From contig CAMPDV010001989.1 of NCBI GenBank assembly GCA_946699065.1, positions 1 to 64,000 on the forward strand: a DNA stretch of 64,000 bases. Direction: 5' to 3'. The DNA is from Loxodes magnus (Eukaryota > Ciliophora > Karyorelictea > Loxodida > Loxodidae). Shown piece by piece: positions 10,361-25,137 of the stretch. The translations under genes and the position numbers were made by a program. The first letter of the stretch is position 1; every line of letters begins with the position of its first letter. The notes under the pieces were generated by a model that saw nothing but the letters and a program-made list of their open reading frames with translations, searched no databases and was not told the origin of the DNA.

Positions 10361-12959
10361 TATCTTTAATTTTATCTAAAGGAGATTATTTATTAAAGTA
10401 TTTAATGCAACTTAAATTTTATAAATATATCTTAATTGTTTGTATTTTAACTAAAGTTATTTTAATATTTAAATATTCTATTATATAAACTATTATGTAA
10501 TCGAATAATTGTAATTATAACTTTAAATTTACTAGAAATATATTTTTATTGTAAAAGCAAGATTCTTTTTGGTAAAATGCTATACATTTTACTTTTCTCT
10601 CTCTTCTTTTTTAAAGTCAGATGAAGCAAGATAAAATATACGCTATTTTTGAGAATTCAAAGCGTTTTCTATTAAATTAAATTATATTATATTATATTAA
10701 AATATATCTTTTTAATAAAGTAGGAAAATTAAGAAAACATAGAGTAAATATTTAAATATTTGCATCTTAACAATTTAAACTAATAGAGCTGATAAATTAA
10801 AAAGAGTAAATAGTAAATTTATATAATTAATCCTTTATTTAAACATTTTAATTAAATTATAAATAATAAATCTAACTTCATTTTAGTAATAAATATATTA
10901 ATAAAATAATACTTTTAAAAGCTAAAATTTAAACTTATAAATTTAAAATGCTAGTAAAAATATTTTATTTATAAATATAGAGATAAAAATTATCTAAAAG
11001 AGGTAAACTATTAAAATTCTATATTTACAATAAAATTAAGAATTAAAGTGATTGCTAAAAAATAAAAATATTATAATTAAAAAAAATTGGAAATTAATTT
11101 TTTCTGCATTTTAAATTTAACAAAAATAAGATATATTTTGGATATAAATTTCCAAAAATTTAAATAAAAAATGTAAAAATAAATTTGTTAATATTTTGAT
11201 AATATTTTATTTTAAAATAAATTTAAAAGATATAAACTTATATGCTAAATATATTGAACATTTGCTTATAAAAATATTTAATTTTAGATTAAAAATAGAA
11301 AAAGAATCAAAAATTTTAAAATAAATTTGCCAAAATTTTAGAAGGAAAATTATAAAAATTTTATTTATTTTAATATTAAAAAAATTATGAGAAAAATTAA
11401 ATATAGAAGCAATAAAATTGAAATAAGTATATAAAAAGTTAATTTTTCAAATTCTTTAAGCATTAAGTTTTTATATAGCTAATAGATTCAAATCATCATA
11501 TTAATTTTTAAAAGAAATGCTATTAAAACTTGAACCAGATAAAAGTGAAAATTAAAAAAAATTCATAATGCAAGGATCTATTAAAAAACTTGGTAATTAA
11601 AGTTTCTATAAGCTATTAAAATTTGAACTTCCTAATTTTAAATCATACTACAATCAAACTTATTTAAATAAATTTACTTTGCCAAAATAAAAGAAAAGGC
11701 TTTAAATAAACTGCTATATTTCTCTTTTTTATAGAAAATTAGTCTTTAAATATATTTAACAAAAAAGAATTCTATTTGAAAATTAAATCTTAAGGTATCT
11801 ATTTTATAACCAAATCTAGACTTATAAAAAGATTTAAAAGGTTATTTTAAAAATTATGCTACATCACTAGTAATAATAATTAAAGCTACTTTGATTATAC
11901 ACATTCTAATCTAATATCTAAAGCACGAACGTTGAAATAAATACTAAAATAGGAAATTAGTTTACGATTATAAAAATTTATAATTAATAATAATTAAAGA
12001 TTATATTATGATTATTTAAATTAAGATTATCTATAATAATTTTTCTTTTATATATTAAAGAGTTAAGCACAAATGTTTATTTTACTTATAAATATTTATA
12101 ATTTTAATTTATGAGTAATAAAATATCAGGGTATAAGAATTTTGCAAAGAGTATTCAATATTTAATTGCAAGTCTTCAAATTTACAAGAATAAAATTAAT
12201 TTTATACCTTTAAACTCTATAACACTCAGAACTAAACTTCTATTAGCTTTGCTATATAAAATTTCTATTAATTCATTAAAATATTTAAAATATTTAGAAT
12301 AATTTAGATTTAAAAACTATTTAGACAAAACAACTTTAAAATCAGTTACTAAAGAGAAGTTTTCTAAACATTCACTGAGAATAAAATAATAAAAAGCTGC
12401 AAAGTATTAAAATTAGATCTAGTTTCACTATCAATTTCAATACTTTCTTGCAAGAAGATAAAGTTAAAGAGATAACTCCGAAATTAAACATATAAGTAAC
12501 ACAATATACAGTTTAAGAGTACTAAATTATAAAATAAATATTTAATATTAAAGGAATAAAGTTTAAAAATTATCTATAGCAGTAACTTAATACAATTCTT
12601 AGCAACACCCTTAATTATGATATTTTAGCTTTTAATATCAAATAAATTTATCTATAGGACTAAATTCAGCATAATTTAAATAACTAGAGAGATGTATTTA
12701 TTTTGTTAGCGTCTATACAAAGATTAGGAAATTGTATACTAAAGCAATGTATATATCATTCTAAAAAAATAATTTTAATTTAAAGGAAAGCTAGGCGAAT
12801 GTAAATTAAAGTTCTAAAGAAAATAAACTAGTAAAATATAGGAAATTCCTTTAATAAACTAAACATAAAAATAAAATTTAATATTTAGTTAATCATTATC
12901 TAATAGCAGAAACATCTTAATTAAATGATTTTATCTATATATTAAATTAAATTATAAAA
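10361..12959. other. AT-rich, nothing confidently recognised
   Basis: A short ATTAT/ATATT microsatellite lies at about 10,675-10,705. A reading frame with ATG at 12,111 runs 63 codons before its first TAA (12,111-12,302) and stays open under the ciliate code. It has no recognisable motif and no paralogue comparison to support it. I see no other structure. Confidence 0.5.
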
Positions 12960-13952
12960 ATTTAATTAAAAATAAATTACAATTAAATTACATTTCTTTA
13001 GGAAAATTCTTCTTTGCAGATCCCCATCTATTGTCCTATGAACAATAGTATGCTATTTTATAAGCCATTCAAAAATTTGCAGAACATTTAAAATAATCTG
13101 TGTTCTGTTATTGGAAAGATTAAGTTTTGATATTGTTACTAAAAACAATATCTATTTTTATTTAATTTAATATCTTAAATTATTCCAATCTTTCCTTAAG
13201 CTTTAGATAGCTTCATCGTATTTTTCTAATTTTTTACATATCATTTTTGATAATTTATTTAAAGAGAATTCTTACGAATCATATTATGAATAGTAGCCAG
13301 CTTTCAATTGTTTTATAGAAGCTAAGTTCATCCTTTTAGGTTCATATTTTATATTTTCTACAAATTTACTTGCAAGTAGAAAAACTTGACTTTGTTGATT
13401 AAACAATTATATCTTGCATACACATCTTTAGTTTTAAGATTAGCTATATTTCTTTTGAAAGGTCGGCACTTTCAGTTTAGCATTATACTATCTTACTAGT
13501 CACCTCTTATATCAACTTCTCGTTTGACTTCCTTCTTGATCTGTCCGCATAATTTTGCTGATTTTTCAAGAGTATAATTCAATTAGTAGAGACGTATCCA
13601 GATCGCATTCATTTTGAGCTAATCAACTAAAAATATTCGAGGCTTCTATCTTGATAGTGAGCGAGCACTTAGCAGAAACTTACAATTTTAATCGCTGGTA
13701 AACTTATTTTTAGCTATTAATTACCTCCTTCGTCTTTATTATTAATCCACGGACTGAAAGCGGCTTTTTACTTTATAATATTCTGAAAATATTAAGAGAT
13801 ATTTTTGATCATCGTTACTGACAAAATTCCCAAAGTAAATTGTTTTGATAACACTAAACTTTACTTCGATTTCCTACCTCCATCTCATTTATTATAATTT
13901 TAAAAGATTTTCTCTAATTTATACAGTTGGCATTGTAAAAATTTTAAACTAG
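12960..13952 (-). repeat. Dispersed ~1-kb repeat, copy A (inverted)
   Basis: The reverse complement aligns with 18,522-19,700 and more weakly with 25,138-26,320. Shared landmarks in order are a start with TAGTTTAAAATTTTTACAAT, a block reading KCSLT..., a long near-identical block encoding a peptide that includes FSLNKLSKMICKKLEKYDEA, and an end with GAAGAATTTTCCTAAAG. Copies A and B point toward each other's outside and flank 4.6 kb. The frame is not continuous between blocks in any copy, so all may be inactive. The C/K-rich first block resembles a transposase zinc-binding region only loosely, and I could not assign a family. Confidence 0.8.
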
Positions 13953-16900
13953 AAAATTAATTAAACTAAATATAAATCTTAAACTAAATTAATAAAATGC
14001 ACTATAATTTTTTAAAGTATTAGATCTAAAAATAAATTACTTAAAGAGGAAAAATCTAAAACTTTAATAAAATAAATTTTTCATAATTCTTCAATGGTAG
14101 ATTTAAGATACTCAATGCAAGTAAAAGCATAACTAAACTGAATTTAATATTTACAAGAATGAGTATAAACTGCTTATACATATGAGAGAAGGAAGTTATT
14201 TAAATTAATATTTAAACTAGAACTTCTACACTTATTTACTTTTTAGTTTTTTATCTAGATTGTTATTGTATAATAAATCTAAAATATAAAAGAATGTTTA
14301 ATTTAAAATATCTAAAAGGATTATAATTAATTAGATAAAGATGAATAATGAATCACTATGACAAATATTTATCATTAAATTAAATTAGAAACTTTTCTAT
14401 TTTAGTACTTTAAACTTAATCTGTCTTCATTGATATTAGGTAAGAAGTATATATATTTTACTTAGAGTATGCAATGTCTTAGTTTGGATTATCTTATTGC
14501 AAGTTAAAGAGGCAAAAAGGTTTAAAGTATTTATTAAATGTTTTAAATAATAAGAGAATTAAGAGTAAACTTGAAAGGATGTTTATGATGAAGCAAAAAA
14601 TGATAAAGAATAAACACTAAAATGAATATAAATATTGTGATTTGAAATAATTAAATATGCTTATAACTATTTAATTTAAAATATAACTACTACAAGTTAA
14701 ACTTTTATTACAATTAAAAGAAATCAATAAGAAATTAATTCTAATAAGAATAAACTTACTAGATACTTTAGCATAGAAGTTTAGTTAAATTTAAAGGTAT
14801 ATCATAATAATAATTTTAAAATTACATAAGCTTATTCTTTACTAAATTTAAATAATTAGAAGAACCTTTATCGCTTAAGTTAACTTAACAGAATAAAACT
14901 TATAATAGTTTGCTACCTATTTATTTTCTTAATTCAGAAAGATATGAAGTAGTATTAATGAATTTTTTTAAACTTATAGCTATATTTTTTCCAATCTTAT
15001 TTAGGATAAATGGATTTAGATTTTATAATAAATGCTCTAGCTTTAGTTTCATATTGCTGATATAATATTTAAATATTTTAGAATTTATTTTAGTTATTTC
15101 TTTGTAAGATTAACTAAATTTATAAATATACAGCTTACATTATGATCAATAGAAACTACCTACATCGAAGTTTTAATTTAGTATTTTTGCTATAAAGTTA
15201 CATAAATATAGCTATTTTATATAAATTAAAAAACAACAAAGCTGTGTATATTAAATATAATGAAGGAATAGACTTATAACTAATCCTTAGTTAAATTTAC
15301 AACTTTATCTATTATATTAAAAGGATTATTTTCATTTATTTTCATTAAGATGAAGAGATTTAAATATTGGTCTAAGAATAAAAAACAATAAAATTAGCAA
15401 GACTTTATAAAGCTTTATATCAGATACTAAGCAAATGCTTTTAACTATTAAAATATTCTAACTTTATTTCTAAATAAGTTCATACACATTAAGCTTTCAT
15501 AAAATATTGCAATTTATTTTATTAAAGATTGAATAAAAAAGAAAATAATTTACTAGGCAAAATATAAAAAAGTTTTGCTTCATTTAATAAATCAATAAAT
15601 AAATTCTATTATAAGCTTTCTTTCTATTTTTCTTGCAAAAATTATTAAGATTTAATTTATTTTTATAAGTCCACAATAACTCTTAACTTTTATATTTTTC
15701 CTACTAAAATTTATGAAGAAATCACAAACTCATTTTAAAGTAGTAATTGTATAATTTATTTTATAAGCGAATATAAATCAGCAATCATTGTGGATTTTAT
15801 ATTTAAGAAGAATTATAGAAAAAAATTTCAGAAACAAGTTCTTATTTACTACTCTATATAAATCCTTTGAACTTCTTTTGATTTTTCCTTCTATTTAAAA
15901 GCTGGTATCTTTTTAAGAATTTGGATAAATTTTTTTAAGTTTATTTTAAATTGATTTTTTTATTATTTTTTTGAGATAAAATTCATTTAGTAAAAGAATT
16001 ATGTTTATCTATAATTATATATAATATTTCAACTAAATTTTCTCTAATGGAAATTAAAAAATTTTGATATCTGAATTTTTTCATGCATCATATCTCATTT
16101 TAATTAATGATTGATGTATCAATATCTTTATTATTTAAAATTAACTAAATTTTTAACTTTAAATCTCTTTTTCTTATGTATTTGCTAGTTTTTTTGGAAT
16201 AAATCAATCAAATATTTTCAACTTCTTCTTTCTTATTCCCTTGTTGTATATTAAAGATTCTCAATCATGTTTTTATTACCCTTTAAATTTTTTAATTTCT
16301 TCATCTATAAAAATAAAATCTATCTTCGTACTATTCTACTTAGTAGAAAAACAATTATTTATAAGACAAATTTTCCATTCATTGATGTAAATTCGTTATT
16401 TTTGGATATATCAATATCTTTTTTTATTCTAAATTAGTTGGTACAGCTACGAAAAATAATTTAATATTCCTTTTATCTTTCTCAAAATATAATTGAGCCG
16501 GCTTAGTTTTTTTATTTTAAAGCATTTTTAAAAAATTGATATAATGAAATAAAGTATTTTTCTAATTACTCTTTTAATTTAATTTAAAAAAATAAAATCT
16601 AAAATAAAAATATTTAATTTAGGATTTTATTTTTATCAGTTGAAAACAAAACTAAATTATTTGCTTAATTAATTTAATTTAAATTTATTTAAATGACTAT
16701 TAATAAAAATTAATTGCAAACATATCCATCACTTATCTCATAAAAATAATTTATTTAATATTATCAAGTTTGATCGAATACATAGCAAAAGCTAATTTTT
16801 AATAGTTCTAGCACTAAATTATTTTATTTTAGAATATTTTGCTAAAAGATTTAGTGGTTTGCTTAAAATATCTAAATGATTGTATAATTTTAAATAATTA

Positions 16901-18521
16901 TCTTATAATTTGTATCTGTTAATTTGTATAAAGTTAAATAAAATTTAGTTTATTAAGATTTTCTTAATACTCATATAAATATTATTATCACTTCTATTTT
17001 CTCTTTATTTATAGACAACACTTTCAGTATTTTTCACTAAAATTGTTTAATCTAATGCTTTAGAACATTTTTAAAGAATAAAAAATTTCATATTATGAAT
17101 CTTGATGAAAATAAAAAGTAAAGCATTGAAATAAAGATTCTGATATATATTTAAAAGAAGCAATTTAATTTACTATCTTCTTTTGTTTTTATTAGTTAAA
17201 TAATATAAATTATTAATTTATTTTATTATAATTAATTACAGATAACTCTTATTTTATTTATTTTTAAAGCTTTCTGGAATTTAAGCTTCTTTTGAAGTGA
17301 TTTAAATATAAGTAATCGCTTAGATATTTTTTTAATAAATCTCAGAATGAAGTTTATGAAAATTTAGATGATATAGATGTAATTTTACACTATATAAAGA
17401 TTATAATTAAAAATATTAAAGATAATTTAATAGATTTTTAAATAAATCTAGTTTGGTATTTATCATAATAGTCTATTTTAAATTAATTTATTAAAATAGA
17501 CAAAATATTAAATTTTATTCAGGAATCTTAAGATTCATATAAAACCTTTAAGTACATGACTTCGATAAAATAAGTTGTATAAAGGAAAAAAATTTAGAAA
17601 TAGCTTTGTAATTTAATAGCTAAAATAGTATATTTATTTTTTATTTAACTTAAAATTTATTTTAAAATGGAATTTATTTTCTTTTGTTATAAGTAAAATA
17701 TTTTATCTACAATATCTACAATTAACAAAGATTATTCCCTTTATTTTTTATTTACTTGTGAATATAGCAAATTACTTTTAGCTTTATGCAGATATACTTA
17801 ATTATAAAAAAAAAATTTAACTTTAAAATCTTAAAAGTAAGCAAGGTATTTTTAAAGGCTGGATTTTATTTTATTTTCTTAAAATTAATTTAGAAAGAAA
17901 ATAAAGAAGCTAGAATTATTTAAAATTATTTTCTAAGCATTTAAGTTTATTATTAGACAAATAAATGAAAGTTAATTACAGACTAACAAAACTTGATTTT
18001 GCTAAATTCTTATAATTTCAAGCCTTTTATAAATTTATTTATATAAAAAGAAAATTATTTCCTCTTAAATAAAGGAAATTCCTTACTAGCAAACAAATTA
18101 AAAAATAGATAAATAAGCTATTCATTTAATTAAGCAAAAGAACATTGAACACTTTAGCATCTTTAAATTATTCTAACAAGTTTATAAACAATTATTAAAG
18201 ATTAGAATTTAGAATTATTTTAAATTAATGTTTCTTTAATATTTCTTCTTTAAGATATTTTAAAATAGTTGATGCTCTCGCAAGTTAATATAATTTTCAG
18301 AACTTATTTAATTTTTAAATTCCTTATATTTTTAATACCATGCTTATAAGTCAACAACTAACTATCTTAAAGCACACTATTTACCTCACTTTATTATGTT
18401 TAAAATATTTAAATTAAAAGTGATTTATTTAATAAAGGTGTTTAGTTATACTTATGATATAAATATAGAGTAGCTTAATAATTTATCTTATAATTATTAA
18501 TTAAAGTTTATTTTTATTTTT
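13953..18521. other. Interior of the inverted pair, no clear gene
   Basis: Very AT-rich. Between about 15,800 and 16,500 the reverse strand is somewhat less AT-biased and reads as basic, Lys/Gln-rich peptide in several frames (for example MENLSYKQLFFYQVEQYEDR). No frame is convincing and no catalytic motif is visible. This could be the remains of an internal gene of an element bounded by the flanking arms. Confidence 0.35.
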
Positions 18522-19700
18522 CTAGTTTAAAATTTTTACAATCACTACTGTATAAATTAGATATCATGCTTTCAAATTATAATAAACTAGTTGGAGGCTG
18601 AGAACCGTAGCAAAGTCTAGTATGCTGAAAGTAATTTACTTTTTGAAGATCATCAAAATATTGCTCAAATGCGACTTTTAGCATAAGCGAACATTTGAAA
18701 CTTGCATACCGCTTTTACTCGTCAGACAGGGAACTATTGTAAAAAGATGAAGTCTGACTTTATTAAGCTTCAAACTATTTAAACAGAAGATAAATTTGTT
18801 TAATTATCTCTCAAGTGCTCATTAGCAGCTCCAGTTAAGTTTTTTAATTTTTTTCTCGATCAGAACATAGTGGAATGCTATCAGGATACTTCCTTAAAAA
18901 AGAACTTTCTCTCTAGGTATAAATTAATTTTTTTAAAAGGTCCTTTTAGAAAGTAAAATGTAAAGTTGCTAAAAGAAGTAAATAACAAGATAATCAAGTG
19001 ACAATTGAATGTACAGACTAAAAAAGGAATACTCATAATCTTAGGAAAGCAAAATAAAAATTATGTAATCAACGGTGCTTAACTTTATTATACTTGTAAG
19101 TAAATTTGTAGAAAATATAAAATATGAACCTAAAAGGATGAACTTAGCTTCTATAAAATAATAGAAGGCTGGCTACTATTCATAATATGATTCGTAAGAA
19201 TTCTCTTTAAATAAATTATCAAAAATGATATGTAAAAAATTAGAAAAATACGATGAAGCTATCTAAAGCTTAAGGAAAGATTGGAATAATTAAAGATATT
19301 AAATTAAATAAAAATAGATATTGTTTTTAGTAACAATATCAAAACTTAATCTTTCCAATAACAGAGCACGGACTAATTCGGAATTTTCTGTAAGGTTCTA
19401 AAGTAATTGCCTAATAAAATAGCATGCATACTATTGCTCATAGGACAACAGATCAAAATAAATAACTGCATCAAAGCTAAATTTATAATTTTTAGAGTAA
19501 TTTAGAAAAAGTAAATTTAAGCAAGGCTTGATGCCAAAAAGCATTAGCAAAAAACAAAGTTATAAAACTTTGTAGTTAGATATTTTAAATTTAAAGTAGA
19601 TTGAATAAAAAATTTTTGTTCTTAAAATAAAATCCCTAATCTACAAAGAAGAATTTTCCTAAAGATATGTAATTTAATTGTAATTTATTTTTAATTTAAT
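18522..19700 (+). repeat. Dispersed ~1-kb repeat, copy B
   Basis: Forward copy of the family described at 12,960-13,952. The block 19,100-19,360 is almost base-for-base the same as in copy A, whereas the first 500 bases are much more diverged. With copy A it makes a 6.7-kb inverted pair (12,960-19,700), the shape expected of a DNA element with long terminal inverted repeats. No terminal target-site duplication could be fixed by eye. Confidence 0.8.
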
Positions 19701-22700
19701 TTTATAATTAAGCTTTTAAAATTGATGAAATTAACATAAAAAAGATTAAACCAATAATTATATAATATTAAATTTAGATTTGATTGAATATTTTATTAGT
19801 ATTATAATTATTAATTGTGTTTTATAATATTTGATTGGCTGGTTCTAGTTGCTTTATTTAATTTCTATTTAATATATTTTTTATTGAATATTAAAGTTTA
19901 TTTAATTTTTAATTTTTTAATTTTTAATTATTTAATTATTATTAAAGTAAATAGCTAAATAAGTATTAATAGGCAGATGTATTATTTTATTTAAATAATT
20001 TATTCTGTATTTACTAGTTTATTTTTCTTTATAACACTAATTATCACTCTTCTATCTTGCCTTTAAGTTACAGTTATTAGATTAGAATAATAAAATAAAT
20101 ACATAAACTAATAATTATTCTAATAGTTAGGTAGATATTTAATAAAATAAATGGAAAGTTTTAGATGGTTAAATTGATAATATATTTAGTAAGTAGATAA
20201 ATCTAAATGCTTCATATAAGAAAATAAATATTTTCTCAAAGAAACCAATTAAGTTAATAACTAAATAAATATTAAGGATAATCTTAATTAATGGTATATA
20301 AGATTATTTAACTATATCCTAATAATACCAAATATTAGTTTTTTATTTATAGTTTTTAGTTATATAATGCATATAAGGTATATATAATTACATTTTTATA
20401 AAGGATTATATAAATTAACTAGCTAGAAATTATAAGTATTAGGTATTTAATTTATATCTATTGCTATATTTTTACTTATTTAAAATATTTAATTTTTAGT
20501 AAATCTTTAGGAAATTTCTATTAGATTAGCTGCTTTTTGTGATTTTTACTAAATTGTTTATTTATCTTAATTAATCTAAATATTGCTATGAATTTTAACA
20601 TATTATGGATTAAGTTAATAAACACTTAGATAGAGTATTATAAAATTTAAACAAGTATGAAACTTAATGTTGAGATATATTAAAGCACTATAACTGGCTA
20701 TAATTTATTTAAAATAACTGATGTAAAGTTATCTCTATAAATTACTAAAGATAAATTTACCTAAACCAAATAATTTTAAAGTAGCCATAAATTAAGCTCT
20801 ACAAAGCTTGTAAAACTTAATATAAATTTACTTATTTTAATCATTTTATCAATGCTTGCTTATAAGATATTAAATTATATATTAAATTTCATAGATATAT
20901 TTAATTATAACAATATAGTAGGTATTCAATCTTACCAAAATTAATTACTTTTTTAAACTAATTTTAATTAAAACTTTGTAATTTGATAGAATAATATCTT
21001 TATTAAAGTTAATAACAAATATTTAAAACAAATTTAGCAATAATATAATTTAATTAAATTTCTAGGATAAGTTAAAATTTAAATATAGAAAGATAGAAAC
21101 ATTGAAATTAAAATATTATTAAGCAAAATATTTTATAAGTAAAATCTAATATTTGTATTGCTTTATTTTAACTTTTTGAAAGAAATTATTTATAGTTTTT
21201 TTCACTTTTAACTTTTATTTAAATGAAAACATTTAAAAATATTTTACATTTATATTTTTTTCTTCACTCTTATTTTAAAAAAAATTTTCGATTAAATTAA
21301 AAAATAATTAAATTAAAAGAATCTATTGCTTAAAGCTTCTAAACTATTTCACATAATCCAGCATTTTTGAATAAAAGGAATTATATATTAAAAAATTAAT
21401 TTAATTTATAGTATCTAGATTTTTTATGATAATTTGACTTTATAATTTTTTATCCAGATTAAGAAATAAAAATATTACTTTATTAATAAAAAACTTTATT
21501 TTATTCATAAAAATAAAATTATTAATTATAATATTTTTTTTAAATGCATATAGTTAAAATTATATATATTAATATAAAAATAAATTATTTTATATTTCTT
21601 CAAAATAGTATTTTTCTCATTTATTTAAGAAACAATTATATCCATTTTAATAATAATAATCTAAATTATCTGATTCATACTAACATATAATAATATTTAT
21701 TAGTTAGTTTAAACTGAAAATTATTTAAAGTTTAATAATTAATTTTATTTTTTATAAACAAAATATTCTAATTTTAAATTTTTCTAGTTAAATATTCAAA
21801 ATATTTCCTTTTTTTTGCATTAGCTTTATATGTAAATTTAAAATTTAAGCATAGAAAGAAAGATATAATAATCAAAAACTTATTCCATCAGATTTTATAT
21901 ATAATTATTATTTTTATAACCAAAAAATTATTTATCTCATGGATTATTATAATTAAATGATTCTAAACATACTAAAGAAAAAGTATGGTATAATGATATT
22001 ATATTCAGTTATAAAAGTGTCTATTAGTTTAAAAAAGTTTAAATAAAGAAAAGATATTCTAACATTTTGTAGGAGAAAGAAATAATTGATTCACCAATAT
22101 ATAAACTTAGTTGATTATAAAAAGATAGCTCATATTATTTAAAATATTTATTAATATATCAATAAGAAAGAAAACTTACTCTTAAGCTCTAATTAATCCA
22201 TTTTACTTTTAAAATTTTAGAAAGAAATTAAAATTGCAATAATTATTTAATTCTGCTTATTTTATACTTAATCCTTAAAATTTTAAACTATTTCTAGTAT
22301 TTTTCTTTTATTATTTAAAGTATAGAATTGCAATAATATTCAAATTAAAAATTAACTTACATTGCTTCTATTAAATTAAATAATTTAGTCTTTTTTCCAA
22401 TCATTATTTTTTCTTCAATGTTTGTTTTAAATAAATTATATGAGATTCAATCTTCATATTACTAGTTAATTAAAGTCTTAAAGCTATTTTAGTGAAGAAA
22501 ATAATTAAAACTTTAATTATAAATAATGAGGAAATAGAAGCGATAATGATAATTAAATGAGTATTTAGAAAGTCTTAATAATAAATTTTATTTAGCATTA
22601 TGTAAATTAACAGATAGAAGATATAAATTAATTATTTAAAATTATTAAATCAAATATTTATTAAGAAATACGCTATCTCTTTTAGATTAATTTAACTAAG

Positions 22701-25137
22701 ATTAATAGTCATTTAGAGTTACCATAGTTAAAATACCCTTTGCTTTAGAATTAACTATTTTAATTAACTTACTCTTTTTATTTAAGCTACTAATATCTTT
22801 CCAATTTATTTTTATTTTCATTTAAATAATAGAACTATTTAAATTCCAAGATCTAAGGAAAAGGAAGGATATTTTCAATTTATAAAAATAAAAAGTATAA
22901 TAAAACTATATCCTTATTATTAGATCTCCCTTTTAAAAATATAATTGAAAGAGTAATTAAAAAATATTTTATTTCATAATACATAAATTATTAATAAATG
23001 CTTTAAAATAACAAAATTACTTACTCAAATATATTTAAGAAACATAAAACTGATATTCAGTTATTATGAACCATTAACAATTAATCTAATATCAGATTAT
23101 TTTTTTATATAGTCAGAAAATAACTATTTAATATATTCGAAAGGCAGAGAAGTTTTTTAGCAAAAATAACTGCTTTTCTAATAAGTTGAACAATAAGGAG
23201 ATAAATCCATTTTTATAGGTGAAGAAAATAAAATATGTAAAGGCATATGAAAACACTAGAAAAATTATTTAAATAAGCTACGAACAAATATTACAGAAAA
23301 AGTTAAAAAACATGAGATTGATTTTTATTAAAGAAATCTTGCTAATATATTGATAAAACCAATAAATGAAAAAGACTTTTAGCATGAGAAAAATAGGATA
23401 AAATCGAGTAGGTCACATAAACATCATAAATTAAAAAGAGACTTGATAATATAAAAAATTTAAGATATAAATAATTTATTATTTCTTAAAGAGAAAAAAT
23501 TATTAAACAAATAATTTAGAAATATATTAGTGAAATTATTTAGAATTATATCTTTCATTTCTAAATAATGATTGCTTATTATTATTATTCTTAAAAATAA
23601 AAGTTAATAAAATTGTTAATTTATATTTATTTATAAATTAGAATATAACTTTTTATTCTAGGATGATTAATGATCTGTTTACTAAGTTAGATGAAAATAT
23701 AAAGATGTAGAGTTATTGTAAAGTTATAAAATAAATAAAAATATAAACAATTTTTATCTAAAAATAGAAAAATAAACAAAAAATGTATAAAATAATTTAT
23801 AAATTGGTATATCAAATTAAGTAAACATTTATTCAATTTTTAGAGTATATAATTTTTCATTATATTAAATCTTTTATAAAGATAATAAAAATAATATAAA
23901 TGATATTTATATTTTATTTAACATTTTACATTGATTTTAAAACTTAAAATATATTAAATTATCTAAATTTAAATTTGAGAATTTAATTTAATAATTACCT
24001 GGTTTTAGGCTTATATAAAGTCAATTAATCATTCTAATTTAATAATTTAAGTTTATTTATTAGCATATTCGTCTAAATGAAATAAATAAGTTAAATAATT
24101 TTAATAAAATAGATTAAATATTAAACTAAATAAGGATAAGTTAAAGGTTATTCCTTCATGATATACAGAATACTCTATTTTATCTATTGCTTAATCTTTA
24201 TATAAAATATTATATTAATGTAATTTTATCGCTTAAGATACTGCAAGTAAAATTTTGAACTTGTTGTCTAATGAGCATAATGCCACTATAACTTTTAAAA
24301 TGTAAATTAATCTAAATAAAATAATATTAATAAATTCCAAATAATAAAATTTACATCTAAATTATAAAAATAAACATTTATAGTAATTATTATCAAATAT
24401 AAATGCGTCTATTTCTTCTCTATAAAGATCTCTTTAAGCTTAGTAATTATTTAATTTTTTTAATCTACCAAGGATATAACTGTTCTCTGTGTTGATTAAG
24501 AAATAAATAAGAGGAAGATTAATATTTTGTAAATTACTTACTTTTATATAAACATTTAAATACTTTAAGCTTCTTAGTTTCTTTATACTTACAAGAATAC
24601 TATAAGGATTAAGATATTTCATACTCTACTAAATCTTAATAAATATGTTATAGAATGAAAATCAATAATTACAGATTAAGTTTAAAATAACAAAAAAGAA
24701 AAGTTTAAATTTGATTTCATTATAAATATTTGCTTATAATAGACTTATATTTCAATTATTTAATATTAGCATTTTAGAATCTTTTAACAAATTTATCTTT
24801 TTTATTTATATTTATGATAAAATAAAAATTTAGAGAAAACCAATTTGAAAGCAAATAATTATATAAATCCTAGTTTATATAATTTATTAAAAATAAACTT
24901 AAAAAAATATTTTTCTCTAATATCTTTAAAAAAAGGATGTTTATTATTATGTATATTAAAGCCAGCTAAGTAATATTTTTATCTTAATTGTCTTTTTGAA
25001 ATATTTTCCTAAGTTTGATAAGTTATTTAAGTTTATCTATTTTTAATTAAGTATCTTAATTTTAAGTTCCTAATATATAAAAAATTTATAGTGCTCTTTT
25101 ATTAAATTTATAATAATTATTTAATCTAATTAATTTT
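19701..25137. other. Long AT-rich stretch, no gene recognised
   Basis: Dominated by TTTAATT/ATTTAAA-like low-complexity sequence, for example around 19,890-19,940. A leucine-rich peptide can be read on the reverse strand at 24,440-24,622 (contains KKLRSLKYLNVYIKV), reminiscent of ciliate leucine-rich repeats, but it is too short and isolated to call. Nothing else was found. Confidence 0.5.

Larger units (their letters stand above)
1..10760 (+). repeat. Direct repeat, copy 1 (left end outside window)
   Basis: This block matches 53,266-64,000 base by base in the same orientation. Landmarks keep a nearly constant offset: 53,265 at the left edge, 53,274 at the kinase gene, 53,267 at the forward tRNA pair and 53,251 at the reverse tRNA pair. 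I see about six substitutions in the first 240 bases, plus small indels elsewhere, so the copies are similar but not identical. The block holds a kinase-Kelch gene and an inverted repeat with four tRNA genes. The true ends are not visible, because copy 1 starts before the window and copy 2 runs past it. Confidence 0.95.
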
